Positions 1 to 7,700 of a stretch of 8,350 nucleotides of DNA are shown piece by piece. The first letter of the stretch is position 1. Each line of letters starts with the position of its first letter. Origin of the DNA: DATCSE01 sp036568605 (GTDB lineage: Bacteria > Pseudomonadota > Gammaproteobacteria > Burkholderiales > Burkholderiaceae_C). The position numbers were made by a program, and so were the translations under genes. The notes beneath the pieces were generated by a model. It searched no databases. It saw only the letters and a list, made by a program, of their open reading frames with translations, and had not been told where the DNA came from. The stretch is taken from positions 1 through 8,350 of the forward strand of contig DATCSE010000249.1 of the NCBI GenBank assembly GCA_036568605.1, in the 5' to 3' direction.

Positions 1-134
1 CGATCGAGATGGGCGCCGACGCGGTCGACATCGGCAAGACCATCCACCCGCACCCGACGCTGGGCGAAAGCATCGGGCTGGCCGCCGAGGCGTTCGAGGG
101 CGCCTGCACCGACCTGCCGCCGGTCAAGCGCTGA
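1..134 (+). CDS. lpdA: Dihydrolipoamide dehydrogenase (E3), C-terminal end only
   Basis: Only the last 43 codons are present, read from base 3 to a TGA at 132-134. The peptide contains the motif HPHPTLGE, which matches the E3 active-site signature HxHPTxxE. In this flavoprotein family the second His and the Glu form the dyad that works with the redox disulfide of the partner subunit. The enzyme reoxidises the dihydrolipoyl groups of 2-oxoacid dehydrogenase complexes and passes electrons to NAD+ in the cytoplasm. The tail ending in DLPPVKR resembles the E3 of the pyruvate dehydrogenase complex in Burkholderiales; that assignment comes from memory and is less sure than the family. The gene has no evident link to the adhesion genes that follow. 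Its stop lies 4 bases from the stop of the convergent channel gene. Confidence 0.85.
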   Translation, partial: IEMGADAVDIGKTIHPHPTLGESIGLAAEAFEGACTDLPPVKR

Positions 135-138
135 CGCC

Positions 139-1647
139 TCAGGGCTTGCGCGATTGCGGCGTCTGCACCGGCAGTGCCGGCGATTGCGCGGCCAGCGCGT
201 TCGCGCGCTTGTCCAGCTCGGCCTGGTCGATCGCCGGGATCTCGGCGACGACGATCGGGCAGCGCATGGGCGCATCGTCGCCTTGCTCCCAGCCGGCGGC
301 GTCGTTGGCGGCCGCGTCGATGCGCGCGACGCCGAGCTGTGTGCCGAGCTGGTTCAGCGCCGCATGCGTGCGTGCGTAGGCGAGCGCGAGGTCGTACTCG
401 GCGTTCACGTAGGAGCGGCGCGCGGTGTACAGCTCATTCTCGGCGTTCAGCAGGTCCAGCAGGCTGCGCTGGCCGATGTCGAACTGCTGGCGGTACGCGT
501 CGCGCGCCTTCTGGATCGCGAGCGTGTTGCGGTCCAGGTAGGCGAGCTGGTCGACCAGCTTGCGCGTGTCGTTGAACGCGATCGCGGCGGTCTGGCGCGT
601 GTCGCGGCAGGTCTTGTCGCGCAGGTCGCCGGCCTGGTTCAACAGGTTCGTCTGCTGGCGCACGCGAGCCTGGTCGGCGCCGCCGTTGTAGAGGTTCCAG
701 CTCAGCACGATCTCGGCGGCGGCGTTGCGGGTCTGGTCCTGCAGGCCCTCGACGTTGCGACCCGCGACGCCGCGCAGGCGCGCTTCGACCTTGGGCTGGA
801 ACGCCGAACGCCGGCCCTCGGCCAACGACCGCGCGCCGCGCAGGCTCTCGATGCTCGCGCTGACCGCGGCACTCTGCTTGACCGCGGTCGTCATCGCGTC
901 ACCGGCGCTGGCCGGCAGGCCCGCGTTGAGCATGCCGATGAACGGAATGTCCTTCGGCGGCGCAGTGCCGACCACGCGCTGGTACCGCGCGGTCACGTCA
1001 TGCAGGTTCGAGACCTCGGTCACGAGGTTGGACTGCGCGAGCGCGACCCGCGCCGCGGCCTGCTCGAGGTCGACGCCGCGGCCGACGCCGGCCTTCACGC
1101 GCGACTCGATCTGCAGGAACGCATAGCGGTGCTGCACGTAGTTGTCTTCGGCCAGCTGCACCAGCTTGCGGTAGCGCTGCACGTCGACGTGCGCCTTGGC
1201 CGCGTCGAGCGCGGTCTGCTCGGTCGCGTCGACGAACTCGAAGTAGCGGGTCAGCCGCTCGTGGCCAAGCCGGGCCACGTCCTGCTGCGTGCCCAGGCCG
1301 TCCCACAGCAACTGGGTGACGGTCAGGCCGGCCTCGCGCCGGTTCAAGGTCTGGCTGGCCGGGTCGCGGTTGTCGAACCGGTCGCGCTCGGGGCCGGCGG
1401 TCGCGCTGAGGTCCACTCGCGGCAGATAGCCCGCACGCGCGACATCGACCGCGTCGATCGAGGCACGATACGCGTTGTAGCGCGCGGTGACGTCGGGGTT
1501 GGTCGTGATCGCGCTCTGCACCGCGGCGGCCAACGGATCGGCCGGGACGTTAGCGGTCTTCGCGGCTTGCGCGAACGCGCTGGCCGCACAGGCCAGGAGA
1601 CAAGCGAACGCGACGCTCGAGCGACGCTGGAGGGACAAAGGCTTCAT
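139..1647 (-). CDS. TolC-family type I secretion outer-membrane channel (LapE/AggA-like)
   Basis: This 502-residue protein starts at ATG 1645-1647. Two in-frame ATGs lie upstream (1677 and 1701) but have no ribosome site. The chosen Met is followed directly by a signal peptide: basic n-region around QRR, hydrophobic core, then AFAQA, with cleavage near residue 26-28. A weak GGAA lies just upstream. The body shows the two outer-membrane efflux repeats (roughly residues 40-230 and 265-450), rich in long amphipathic helices. The late motif GQRSLLDLLNAENELY is typical of TolC proteins serving type I secretion. The mature chain has exactly two cysteines, C347 (KTCRDT) and C463 (MRCPI), the latter in a C-terminal extension past the channel domain. 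Family knowledge says it trimerises into an outer-membrane pore plus periplasmic tunnel. Its position beside lapG, lapD and a giant RTX adhesin suggests it is the LapE-like exit pore for that adhesin. It could also serve general efflux. Family assignment is very secure; the substrate is inferred. Confidence 0.92.
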   Translation of the reverse strand: MKPLSLQRRSSVAFACLLACAASAFAQAAKTANVPADPLAAAVQSAITTNPDVTARYNAYRASIDAVDVARAGYLPRVDLSATAGPERDRFDNRDPASQTLNRREAGLTVTQLLWDGLGTQQDVARLGHERLTRYFEFVDATEQTALDAAKAHVDVQRYRKLVQLAEDNYVQHRYAFLQIESRVKAGVGRGVDLEQAAARVALAQSNLVTEVSNLHDVTARYQRVVGTAPPKDIPFIGMLNAGLPASAGDAMTTAVKQSAAVSASIESLRGARSLAEGRRSAFQPKVEARLRGVAGRNVEGLQDQTRNAAAEIVLSWNLYNGGADQARVRQQTNLLNQAGDLRDKTCRDTRQTAAIAFNDTRKLVDQLAYLDRNTLAIQKARDAYRQQFDIGQRSLLDLLNAENELYTARRSYVNAEYDLALAYARTHAALNQLGTQLGVARIDAAANDAAGWEQGDDAPMRCPIVVAEIPAIDQAELDKRANALAAQSPALPVQTPQSRKP

Positions 1648-1731
1648 GGGTTCCAACGTTGATGTTGTGTGCGGCATGCAGTGGTTCGTCACTGCGGCCA
1701 CTGCGCTACGCGGCTGCGTGGCGCGGGCCCG

Positions 1732-1759
1732 AGTCTAGGGATCCTCACTCGCGTGCCAA
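1732..1759 (-). promoter_or_regulatory. Candidate sigma-70 promoter for the TolC-family gene
   Basis: Read on the - strand, TTGGCA (1759-1754) is followed after 16 bases by TAGACT (1737-1732). These match 5 of 6 bases of the -35 consensus and 4 of 6 of the -10 consensus. Transcription would start near 1724 and give a leader of about 75-80 bases before the chosen ATG at 1647. This also argues against the upstream ATG at 1701 as the start. The call rests on consensus matching alone, in G+C-rich DNA where chance matches are uncommon but possible. Confidence 0.4.
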
Positions 1760-1894
1760 TCCCCTCGATCATGGGTTGCGACGCAGTATTTCACGCGAAG
1801 CGATGGCACGTTCGCTCGACCTCGATCACAACGCATGCTGCGGCGTTCACGCGCATCGATGGCCCGACTCGACGACCCTCAAGTTGTGATGCCG

Positions 1895-1905
1895 AAGGAC
1901 GAGAA
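1895..1905 (+). promoter_or_regulatory. Ribosome-binding site supporting a GTG start for lapG
   Basis: AAGGA at 1895-1899 lies 12 bases before GTG 1912, with GAGAA at 1901-1905 lying 6 bases before it. It is the only purine-rich run ahead of a start codon that yields a proper signal peptide. A second in-frame GTG at 1945 would leave a very short n-region. Confidence 0.4.
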
Positions 1906-1911
1906 CGTCGT

Positions 1912-2595
1912 GTGGCCCGGTCTTCGACTTCCCGCCGTGCGTTTGTGCACAAGCTCGCGCTGCTGGCCTGCGCGTTGGCCGCGGCGTGCTGCGCGACGCT
2001 CTCGCTCGCGTGGGATGCCGACACGATGCTGCGTGCCGCGAACGCGCACGGCCCGCACACGGTGGCCCACGTGCGCGCGCTGCAAGGCCTGCTCGCCGGC
2101 ATCGCGGCGCGGGACGATGCGGCCAAGCTCGCCGCGGTCAACGACTTCTTCAACCGCCGCATCCTGTTCAGCAGCGACCAGGAGGTGTGGGGCCAGGCTG
2201 ACTACTGGGCGAGCCCGCTCGAGACGCTCGAGAAGGGCCGCGGCGATTGCGAGGACTACGTGATCGCGAAGTACTTCGCGCTGCTCGCCGCCGGCATGCC
2301 CAGCACGAAGCTGCGCCTGGTCTATGTGCGGGCGCTGATCGGCGGCGAGGGCGGCGTGGCGCAGGCCCACATGGTGCTGGCCTACTACGCGACATCGAAT
2401 GCCGAGCCGCTTGTGCTGGACAGCCTGATCGGCGAGATTCGGCCGGCATCGCGCCGGCCCGACCTGGCGCCGGTGTTCAGTTTCAACAGCGACGGCCTGT
2501 GGCAGGGCACCGGCATGCAATCGGCCGGCGATCCGGTCGCACGGCTGTCGCGCTGGCGCGAGGTGCTCGCGAAGGCGCGCAGCGAAGGTTTCTAG
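1912..2595 (+). CDS. lapG: LapG-type periplasmic cysteine protease (transglutaminase-like, BTLCP family)
   Basis: With a GTG start at 1912 the product is 227 residues; no ATG lies at a sensible distance, so the start is inferred. The N-terminus has a basic stretch (RRAFVHK), a hydrophobic core rich in Leu/Ala and a likely cleavage after LSLA, directing it to the periplasm. The bacterial transglutaminase-like catalytic triad is visible: C113 in GDCEDY, H153 in QAHMVL and D170 in LVLDSL. The 17-residue His-to-Asp spacing matches P. fluorescens LapG as I recall it. In that protein the Asp and Glu flanking the Cys bind the calcium needed for activity, and both are present. LapG cuts the N-terminal retention module of LapA-type adhesins and so releases them from the surface. 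The next gene, lapD, starts 49 bases downstream on the same strand and encodes its known inhibitor, so the two are probably cotranscribed. Confidence 0.93.
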   Translation: MARSSTSRRAFVHKLALLACALAAACCATLSLAWDADTMLRAANAHGPHTVAHVRALQGLLAGIAARDDAAKLAAVNDFFNRRILFSSDQEVWGQADYWASPLETLEKGRGDCEDYVIAKYFALLAAGMPSTKLRLVYVRALIGGEGGVAQAHMVLAYYATSNAEPLVLDSLIGEIRPASRRPDLAPVFSFNSDGLWQGTGMQSAGDPVARLSRWREVLAKARSEGF

Positions 2596-2609
2596 AACGA
2601 GAGACGAAG

Positions 2610-2654
2610 ATGAAGACGGAAAGCAAAACGCACCGGAGTGGCCCATGTCGTTGA
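2610..2654 (+). CDS. Possible 14-codon leader ORF overlapping the lapD start
   Basis: An ATG at 2610 opens a 14-codon frame (MKTESKTHRSGPCR) ending in TGA 2652-2654, inside the first codons of lapD in another frame. Purine-rich GAGAGACGAAG precedes it. Termination 7 bases past the lapD ATG would allow translational coupling. There is no hydrophobic or attenuator-like pattern, and such a short frame may be chance. It is offered only as a candidate. Confidence 0.15.
   Translation: MKTESKTHRSGPCR
2635..2638 (+). promoter_or_regulatory. Ribosome-binding site of lapD
   Basis: GGAG ends 6 bases before the ATG at 2645, a standard distance. It fixes the lapD start at the Met directly preceding the first membrane segment. 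Confidence 0.6.
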
Positions 2655-4585
2655 TCCGCCAGATCTGGCTGCTGCTACTGGGCACGCTGGTGCTCGCGTT
2701 CGCGGCCGCCACGGTCATCAACATCGGCGCGGTGCGCGACACGCTGCAGACCCAGCTCGACCTGAAGAACGCCGACAACGCGACCGCGCTGGCGCAGGTG
2801 CTGTCGCAGCAGAAGGGCGATCTGGCGCTGATGGACCTGACGCTCTCGGCGCAGTTCGACACCGGCTTCTACAAGCGCATTCGCCTGATCGGCGCCGACG
2901 GCAAGACGCTGTTCGACCGCAGCGCGGACGGCGTGCCGCAGCAGGCGCCGGCCTGGTTCGCGGCGTGGGTCGCGATCGAGAGCCGGCCCGGCGCCGCGCA
3001 GGTCAGCGACGGTTGGCGCGCGCTCGGCTCGGTCGAAGTCGTCAGCCAGACCGCGTTCGCATACGACGAGCTCTGGCGCGGCGGCACCCGCTCGGCGATT
3101 GCGCTCGCCATCGTCGGCGTGCTCGCCGGGCTGCTGGGCGCGCTGGGTGTGGGCCGCATCCGCCGGCCGCTGGACGACACCATGCGCCAGGCCGAATCGT
3201 TGCAGCGCGGCGAGTATTTGAGCGTCGCCGAGCCCTCGGTGCCGGAGCTGCGGCGCCTGACCCGCACGATGAACGCGATGGTCGCGCGGCTGCGCACCGT
3301 CTTCGAGGCGCAGGCTGCGCAGGTCGAGAGCCTGCGCCGCCAGACCAATCTTGACACGCTGACCGGCTTGGCCAATCGCGGCCACTTCATGGCGCAGCTG
3401 ACCGCGCGCCAGCATCGCGAGGACGGTGGCCCCGACGGCGGACTGGTGCTCCTGCGCGTGCTGCAACTGGCCGCGCTGAACCGGCGCCTGGGCCATGTCG
3501 AGACCGACAAGCTGATCGCGGCGATCGGCGGCGCGGTGCAGTCGCTCGTGCAGAGCACGCCGGGCGCGTTTGCCGGCCGGCTGAACGGCGCGGACTTCGC
3601 GGTCGGTGTCCCTTCCGGCGGTACCGCGCGCGGCATCGCGACCGTGCTGATCGAGCGCGTCTACGCGGCGTTGCCGACCGGCGCCGCACAGCAGATCAGC
3701 GTGGTGGCCGGCGCGGTCGAGGCACCGCGCGAGACGCCGCTGGCCGAGCTGCTGGGCCAGGCCGACCTGGCGCTGGCGCGTGCCGAGGCCGGCGGTTCCG
3801 GCACCGTGGCCAGCGTCGACATCGACCGCGATGCCGGTGCGCGGCGTCCCGCGTGGGGCTTGCTGGGCGAGCACCGCTGGGGCGGGCTGCTGCAGGCGGC
3901 GCTGCGCGACGAGCAGCGCGCACAGCTCGCCACCTATGCGGTGGTCGACCGGGCGCGGCGCGTGATCCACCTGGAGTGCCCGCTGCGCCTGCAGCTCGAG
4001 GAGCAGGGTGCGTTCGAGGTCGCCGGCGACTGGCTGCCGCTCGCGGTGCGCACCCGCATGACGCCGGCGGCCGACGAGCTCGCACTGACGCTTGCGCTGC
4101 GCGCGATCTCGCGTGACGGCCAGGCGCGCGGCGTCAACCTGTCGCCGGCATCGCTGGCCGACAGCGGCTTCGCGGCGCGCTTGCGCGCGAGGCTGGCCGA
4201 GCAGCCGCGCGCGGCGCGCGAGCTGTGGGTCGAGGTCGGCGAGATCGCGGCGGCCGAGCAGTTCGAGCTCGTGCGAGAGCTGTCGCGGCAGCTCCGGCCG
4301 CTGGGCGTGCGGTTCGGCCTCGAACACGCCGGCGAGCGGCTGAGCCGGATCGACCGCCTGCTCGAAGCCGGGCTGGACTATGTGAAGCTAGACGCCGCGG
4401 TCGTGCGCGACACCGGCCACGACAGCCGCCGCGCCGACTTCGTCGGCGGCCTCGTGACGTTGCTGCACAGCCTCTCGCTGCAGGTGATCGCCGAGGGCGT
4501 GGCGAGCGAGGCCGACGCGCAGGCCCTGTGGACCTGCGGCGTCGACGGCATCACCGGCCCGTGGGTGCGAATGCTCCCTCCCTGA
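2645..4585 (+). CDS. lapD: LapD-type c-di-GMP receptor (periplasmic LapD domain-HAMP-degenerate GGDEF-degenerate EAL)
   Basis: The product is 646 residues, close to the P. fluorescens LapD length as I recall it. Domains in order: TM1 (about 7-29), periplasmic LapD/MoxY-N domain (30-148), TM2 (150-170), HAMP (171-222), a linking helix, GGDEF domain (from DTLTGLANR at 237) and EAL domain (from about 410). Both enzymatic sites are degraded. The GGDEF motif reads NGADF (314-318), EAL reads ECP within ECPLRL (444-449), and the DDFGTG loop is replaced by LEHAGER. Residues typical of ligand binding remain: R448, N498 in NLS, K581 in VKLD and E617 in AEGV. This fits a c-di-GMP receptor without synthase or phosphodiesterase activity. 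W124 in DGWRAL sits where LapD W125 contacts LapG. Family knowledge says that c-di-GMP binding inside the cell lets the periplasmic domain capture LapG and protect the surface adhesin. It follows lapG by 49 bases and converges on the adhesin gene. Confidence 0.93.
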   Translation: MSLIRQIWLLLLGTLVLAFAAATVINIGAVRDTLQTQLDLKNADNATALAQVLSQQKGDLALMDLTLSAQFDTGFYKRIRLIGADGKTLFDRSADGVPQQAPAWFAAWVAIESRPGAAQVSDGWRALGSVEVVSQTAFAYDELWRGGTRSAIALAIVGVLAGLLGALGVGRIRRPLDDTMRQAESLQRGEYLSVAEPSVPELRRLTRTMNAMVARLRTVFEAQAAQVESLRRQTNLDTLTGLANRGHFMAQLTARQHREDGGPDGGLVLLRVLQLAALNRRLGHVETDKLIAAIGGAVQSLVQSTPGAFAGRLNGADFAVGVPSGGTARGIATVLIERVYAALPTGAAQQISVVAGAVEAPRETPLAELLGQADLALARAEAGGSGTVASVDIDRDAGARRPAWGLLGEHRWGGLLQAALRDEQRAQLATYAVVDRARRVIHLECPLRLQLEEQGAFEVAGDWLPLAVRTRMTPAADELALTLALRAISRDGQARGVNLSPASLADSGFAARLRARLAEQPRAARELWVEVGEIAAAEQFELVRELSRQLRPLGVRFGLEHAGERLSRIDRLLEAGLDYVKLDAAVVRDTGHDSRRADFVGGLVTLLHSLSLQVIAEGVASEADAQALWTCGVDGITGPWVRMLPP

Positions 4586-4669
4586 CGCGAGTGCGCTTCA
4601 ACGGTCAATCAGTTCGCGATGGCGCCGAAGCGGGCATCCGACGCACGAACCGATACCCGACCAAGCAGA

Positions 4670-4702
4670 CGCCGCGGATCCGGCTTTGCCGGTCCGCTGG
4701 CG
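4670..4702 (+). terminator. Strong imperfect hairpin after lapD, putative terminator
   Basis: CGCC-GCGGA-(T)-CCGGC at 4670-4684 pairs across a TTT loop (4685-4687) with GCCGG-TCCGC-(T)-GGCG at 4688-4702. This gives 14 G/C-rich pairs with two single-base bulges (4679 and 4698). No U-tract follows, so it is not a classical intrinsic terminator. It lies 85 bases after the lapD stop, between convergent genes, and could serve either strand or protect 3' ends. Confidence 0.5.
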
Positions 4703-4768
4703 CCCTTCGATACCTCAGGGTGACCGGTTCCCCTTGAGGGGGAGCGGCGAAGCCCCTACGGGGGTGGG
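4701..4768. repeat. Mosaic of extragenic dispersed-repeat sequences between convergent genes
   Basis: CCCTTCGA-TACC-TCAGGG at 4703-4720 followed by TGACCGG resembles a degenerate copy of the widespread proteobacterial extragenic repeat of the form CCCTTCGAC...CTCAGGGCGAACGG. Directly after it, CCCC-TTGA-GGGGG (4730-4742), a short GCGGCGAAG link and CCCC-TAC-GGGGG (4753-4764) form two small back-to-back hairpins and end in TGGG. I recall this second type as common after genes in Comamonadaceae-like genomes. Family recognition is from memory; the hairpins are directly visible. The remaining bases of the gap (4586-4669) show nothing I can name. Confidence 0.5.
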
Positions 4769-7700
4769 TCAGTGCTCCACGACGAGTTTGTTGCGCGTCA
4801 GCAGGTCGCTGATGATCTGCGCGTCGGTGCCGGGCGTGGTCAGGTTCACGCCGGTGATCGTGATGGTCTGGTCGGTCGCGGTCGCGTAGTTGCTGCCGTT
4901 GAACGCGCCGCTGCTGCTGATCGAGATGACCGTGTTGCCGCCGCTGCTCGTGAAGTGCAGGTAGTTCGCGAGGTTGCCCGCGTCGCTGTGCTCGCCGACC
5001 AGCAGGTCGCGCAGATCGAGCTTGTCGCCGCTGGCGCTGTTGTCGAAGTCGTTGATCGTGTCGGCTGCCGGTGACGCGGTCGTGCCCTGATCGGCCAGCG
5101 ACCACTTGAACACGTCGGCGCCGTTGCCGCCGGTCAGCGTGTCGCTGCCCTTGCCACCGATCAGCACGTCGTTGCCGTTGCCGCCGCTCAGCGAGTCGTT
5201 GCCGAGCCCGCCTTCGACCATGTCGTTGCCGTTGTTGCCGTTCAACGAGTCGTTGCCGTCCAGGCCGATGACGCGGTCCGGGTTGTTGACGCCGTTGAGG
5301 TTGTTGTCCGCACCCAGGGTCCCGATGGTCGTCAGTGCGGGCACGAAGGTCACGGGCAGATCGCTGTGCGTCACCGCCGTCTGGCCAGTCGCGATCTCGG
5401 TCGCGGTCGCGGTGATGGTCAGCGGTGCCGTGCCCACGAAGTCGGTCGGCGGCGTCAGCGTCAGATGCGCGAGGTCCCAGTTCGAGCCACCCGTCGCGGA
5501 AGACGGGTTGTCTTCGTTGAAGATCGTCGCGCTGGTATTGCCGGCGGTTGCGGTGAAGGTGTGCGTGCCGTCGCTCAACGTCGCGCCGACCGGGATCGCG
5601 TCGATCGCGAGCGTGTGTCGCTCGGAGTTGTCTACCGTGTCGCCGAAATTCGCGGCACCGACCAGCGACGCGAGCTTCGCGGTCGTGTTGATCGCGGCAT
5701 CGCCGATGGTCTTGACGCTGATGTTGTCGACGATCGCGCCCAGCGTGCCGGTCGTATCGGCAGCGCGGAACGTCAGTGTGTTCGCACCGGCCAGGCTGGT
5801 CACTTGCAGGTCGGCCTGGGTCCAGCTCGCGCTGCCGGGGTTGTATGTGCCGACGACCGTGCCGTTCCACTCGACCGTGAACGACTGGGTGTTGGCATCG
5901 GAACCGGTCGTGGCACTGACGGTGCGATGGATCGTGTCGAAGCCGATCTCGACCACCTGACCCGCGGTCGAGAAATTCACCGTCGAGCTGAACACGTTGG
6001 TGCCGGAGCCGTAGCTTTCGAGCTCCATCACGACGTTGGTGCTGGTCGTCAGGCTGGGGGTGTGCGGGTTCTGCACCGTGCTGTACGCGGACTGCGCCGG
6101 GTCGCTGCCCACGCCGGCCTCGATGGCGCGGCTGCCGGTCCAGGTCATCGAACCGGACGTGACGTTGCGGTCCTGCCAATCCTCGGTGTACGTACTCCAG
6201 TTGCTCCCGGCCACGGAGGTCAGGACCGGCGTGTCGACCACCGGCGCGACCGTGATTGCGACCGAGCTGGTGCTGCTCAACGTGCCGTCGGAGGTCTGCA
6301 CCGTCAGCGTCGCGTTGCCGCTGTAGTCGGCCGCCGGCCTGTAGCTGATCGCCGCGATCGCCGCGTTGATCTGCGCCGCGGTACCGCTCAGCGTGACGCT
6401 GCCGCTGCCGTTGCCGGCAATCGCCGCGCCGCTGCCGGTCAGCACCGTCAGCGTGCCGTTGCCGACCGCCAGCGTCGTCGTCAAGGTGCTGCTGTCGATG
6501 TCGGCGACGCTGACACCGGTGATGACGTGAGGGGTGTCCTCGTTGGTGGTCTGGGCGCTGGGCACGGTGTTGGCCGGCGCGTCGTCGATCGCGTTGATGG
6601 TCAGCGTCGACACCGCGACATTGCTGTTGCCGCTGCCGTCGTTGACCGTGATCTCGATCGTGCGGGTCACACTGCTCAGGTCGTCGCGTGAGTTCGAGAA
6701 CGTGATGCTGTGCAGCGCGGCCTGGTAGTCGGCCAGCGATGCGCTGCCCGAGAGCATCAGCGTGCCGCTCGTCGGGTCATACACAGCCGCCGAGATGCCC
6801 CATGGCAGCGGCCCGACATCGAGCGTGTCGCCGGCCTGCACGTTGTCGATGCGGATGGTCGCGCTGTGCAGCACGCCCGAGTCGACGTCCTGGATGGTCA
6901 GGTCGGCATCGACGATCGCAACCGCCGAGCCGTTCTCGACGAAGGTGGCGGCGTAGCCGGTGCCCGCGGCCGTCGAATCGTTGCCGTCCAGATCCAATGC
7001 CGGCGCGTCGTTGACCGGAACGACATGGATGGTCGTCGTCGCGGTGTTGCTGTCGGCGACGCCGTCGTTGACGACGACCGTGACCACGCGGTCGACCGCG
7101 CCCGAGGGCGCTTCGCTCGTGTTGTCGAACAGAATCGCCTTGATCGCGTCCTGGTAGTCGGCCAGCGTGGCCGCGCCGCTCAGCGTGATCTGCGTTCCGG
7201 CGGCGTTGACGCTGGCCGCGATGCCGACGGGCAGAGCGCCGAGCGCGAGCACATCGCCCAACTGTGGGTTGGTCAGCGTGATGGTGGCGTGCTGCAGCGT
7301 CGGGCTGTCAATATCCTGGACCAGGACATCGCCGTCGCCGATCGCCACCGGCGTGCCTTCGACATAAACCGCCGCGTAGTCGCCGTGATGGGTCGCGGCG
7401 TTGCCCTCGACCACGGCGACGCTGCCGGTGATGTTGTCGATGCGCAGTCCGGTCGGGCCGGAAGTGGCCGGCGAGCCCGGGTCGCGGTTGTCGATGACGA
7501 AGGTGATCGTGTTCGTGCCGCTGGTGAACGCCGCGCTGACGCCGTCGAGCGCGATGTGCGTGTTCGCGTGGTACTGCACGTTGGAGCTGATGCCGGTCGA
7601 AACGCCGTTGACCAGGATGTCGCGCAGCGCGTTGTCGCTGGCGATGTCGAACTCGATGTGCACCGAGCTCGGATCGGCGCCGGCCTGCAGCGTGAAGCTG

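Larger units (their letters stand above)
1648..1911. other. Divergent intergenic region between the channel gene and lapG
   Basis: These 264 bases separate the two divergent genes. Besides the leftward promoter candidate, I find no convincing rightward -35/-10 pair for lapG; TTGCGA at 1776-1781 has no acceptable -10 at the right distance. The + strand frame of lapG stays open back to an ATG at 1669. That extension reads as basic, low-complexity sequence with no domain and would overlap the leftward promoter, so I treat it as non-coding. No clear operator palindrome is visible. Confidence 0.5.

Noticed and set aside
154..1662. A 502-codon open frame on the + strand opposite the TolC-like gene
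   Set aside because: It is antisense to a gene with clear signal peptide and family motifs. Its product is Arg/Ala/Val-rich without domains, the usual by-product of G/C-ending codons on the other strand.
1645..1701. Earlier ATG starts (1677, 1701) for the TolC-like gene
   Set aside because: Neither has a ribosome site, and both add a polar stretch ahead of an otherwise standard signal peptide.
1776..1804. Rightward promoter for lapG built on TTGCGA
   Set aside because: No acceptable -10 hexamer lies 16-18 bases downstream, so I do not call it.
1669..1911. Long N-terminal extension of lapG starting at ATG 1669
   Set aside because: It would bury the signal peptide about 80 residues inside the protein and cover the divergent promoter; no domain is visible in it.
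2675..4327. A 550-codon frame on the - strand opposite lapD
   Set aside because: The sequence is Arg/Gln/His-rich and has no recognisable domain, whereas the + strand encodes a complete LapD.
4586..4669. Small RNA or tRNA in the lapD-adhesin gap
   Set aside because: No cloverleaf, conserved tRNA arm or promoter-like hexamers are visible.
5105..5266. CRISPR-like regular repeat (27-base period)
   Set aside because: The units are contiguous with no spacers and translate exactly into RTX nonapeptides.
4605..6179. A 524-codon - strand frame overlapping the adhesin in another register
   Set aside because: It reads as Arg/Gln/Asp/His-rich periodic sequence, a frame-shifted shadow of the adhesin repeats. 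It also runs through the hairpin and extragenic repeats.
5366..6691. A 441-codon + strand frame opposite the adhesin
   Set aside because: It is an Arg/Val/Asp-rich antisense shadow with no domain and no ribosome site that I could find.
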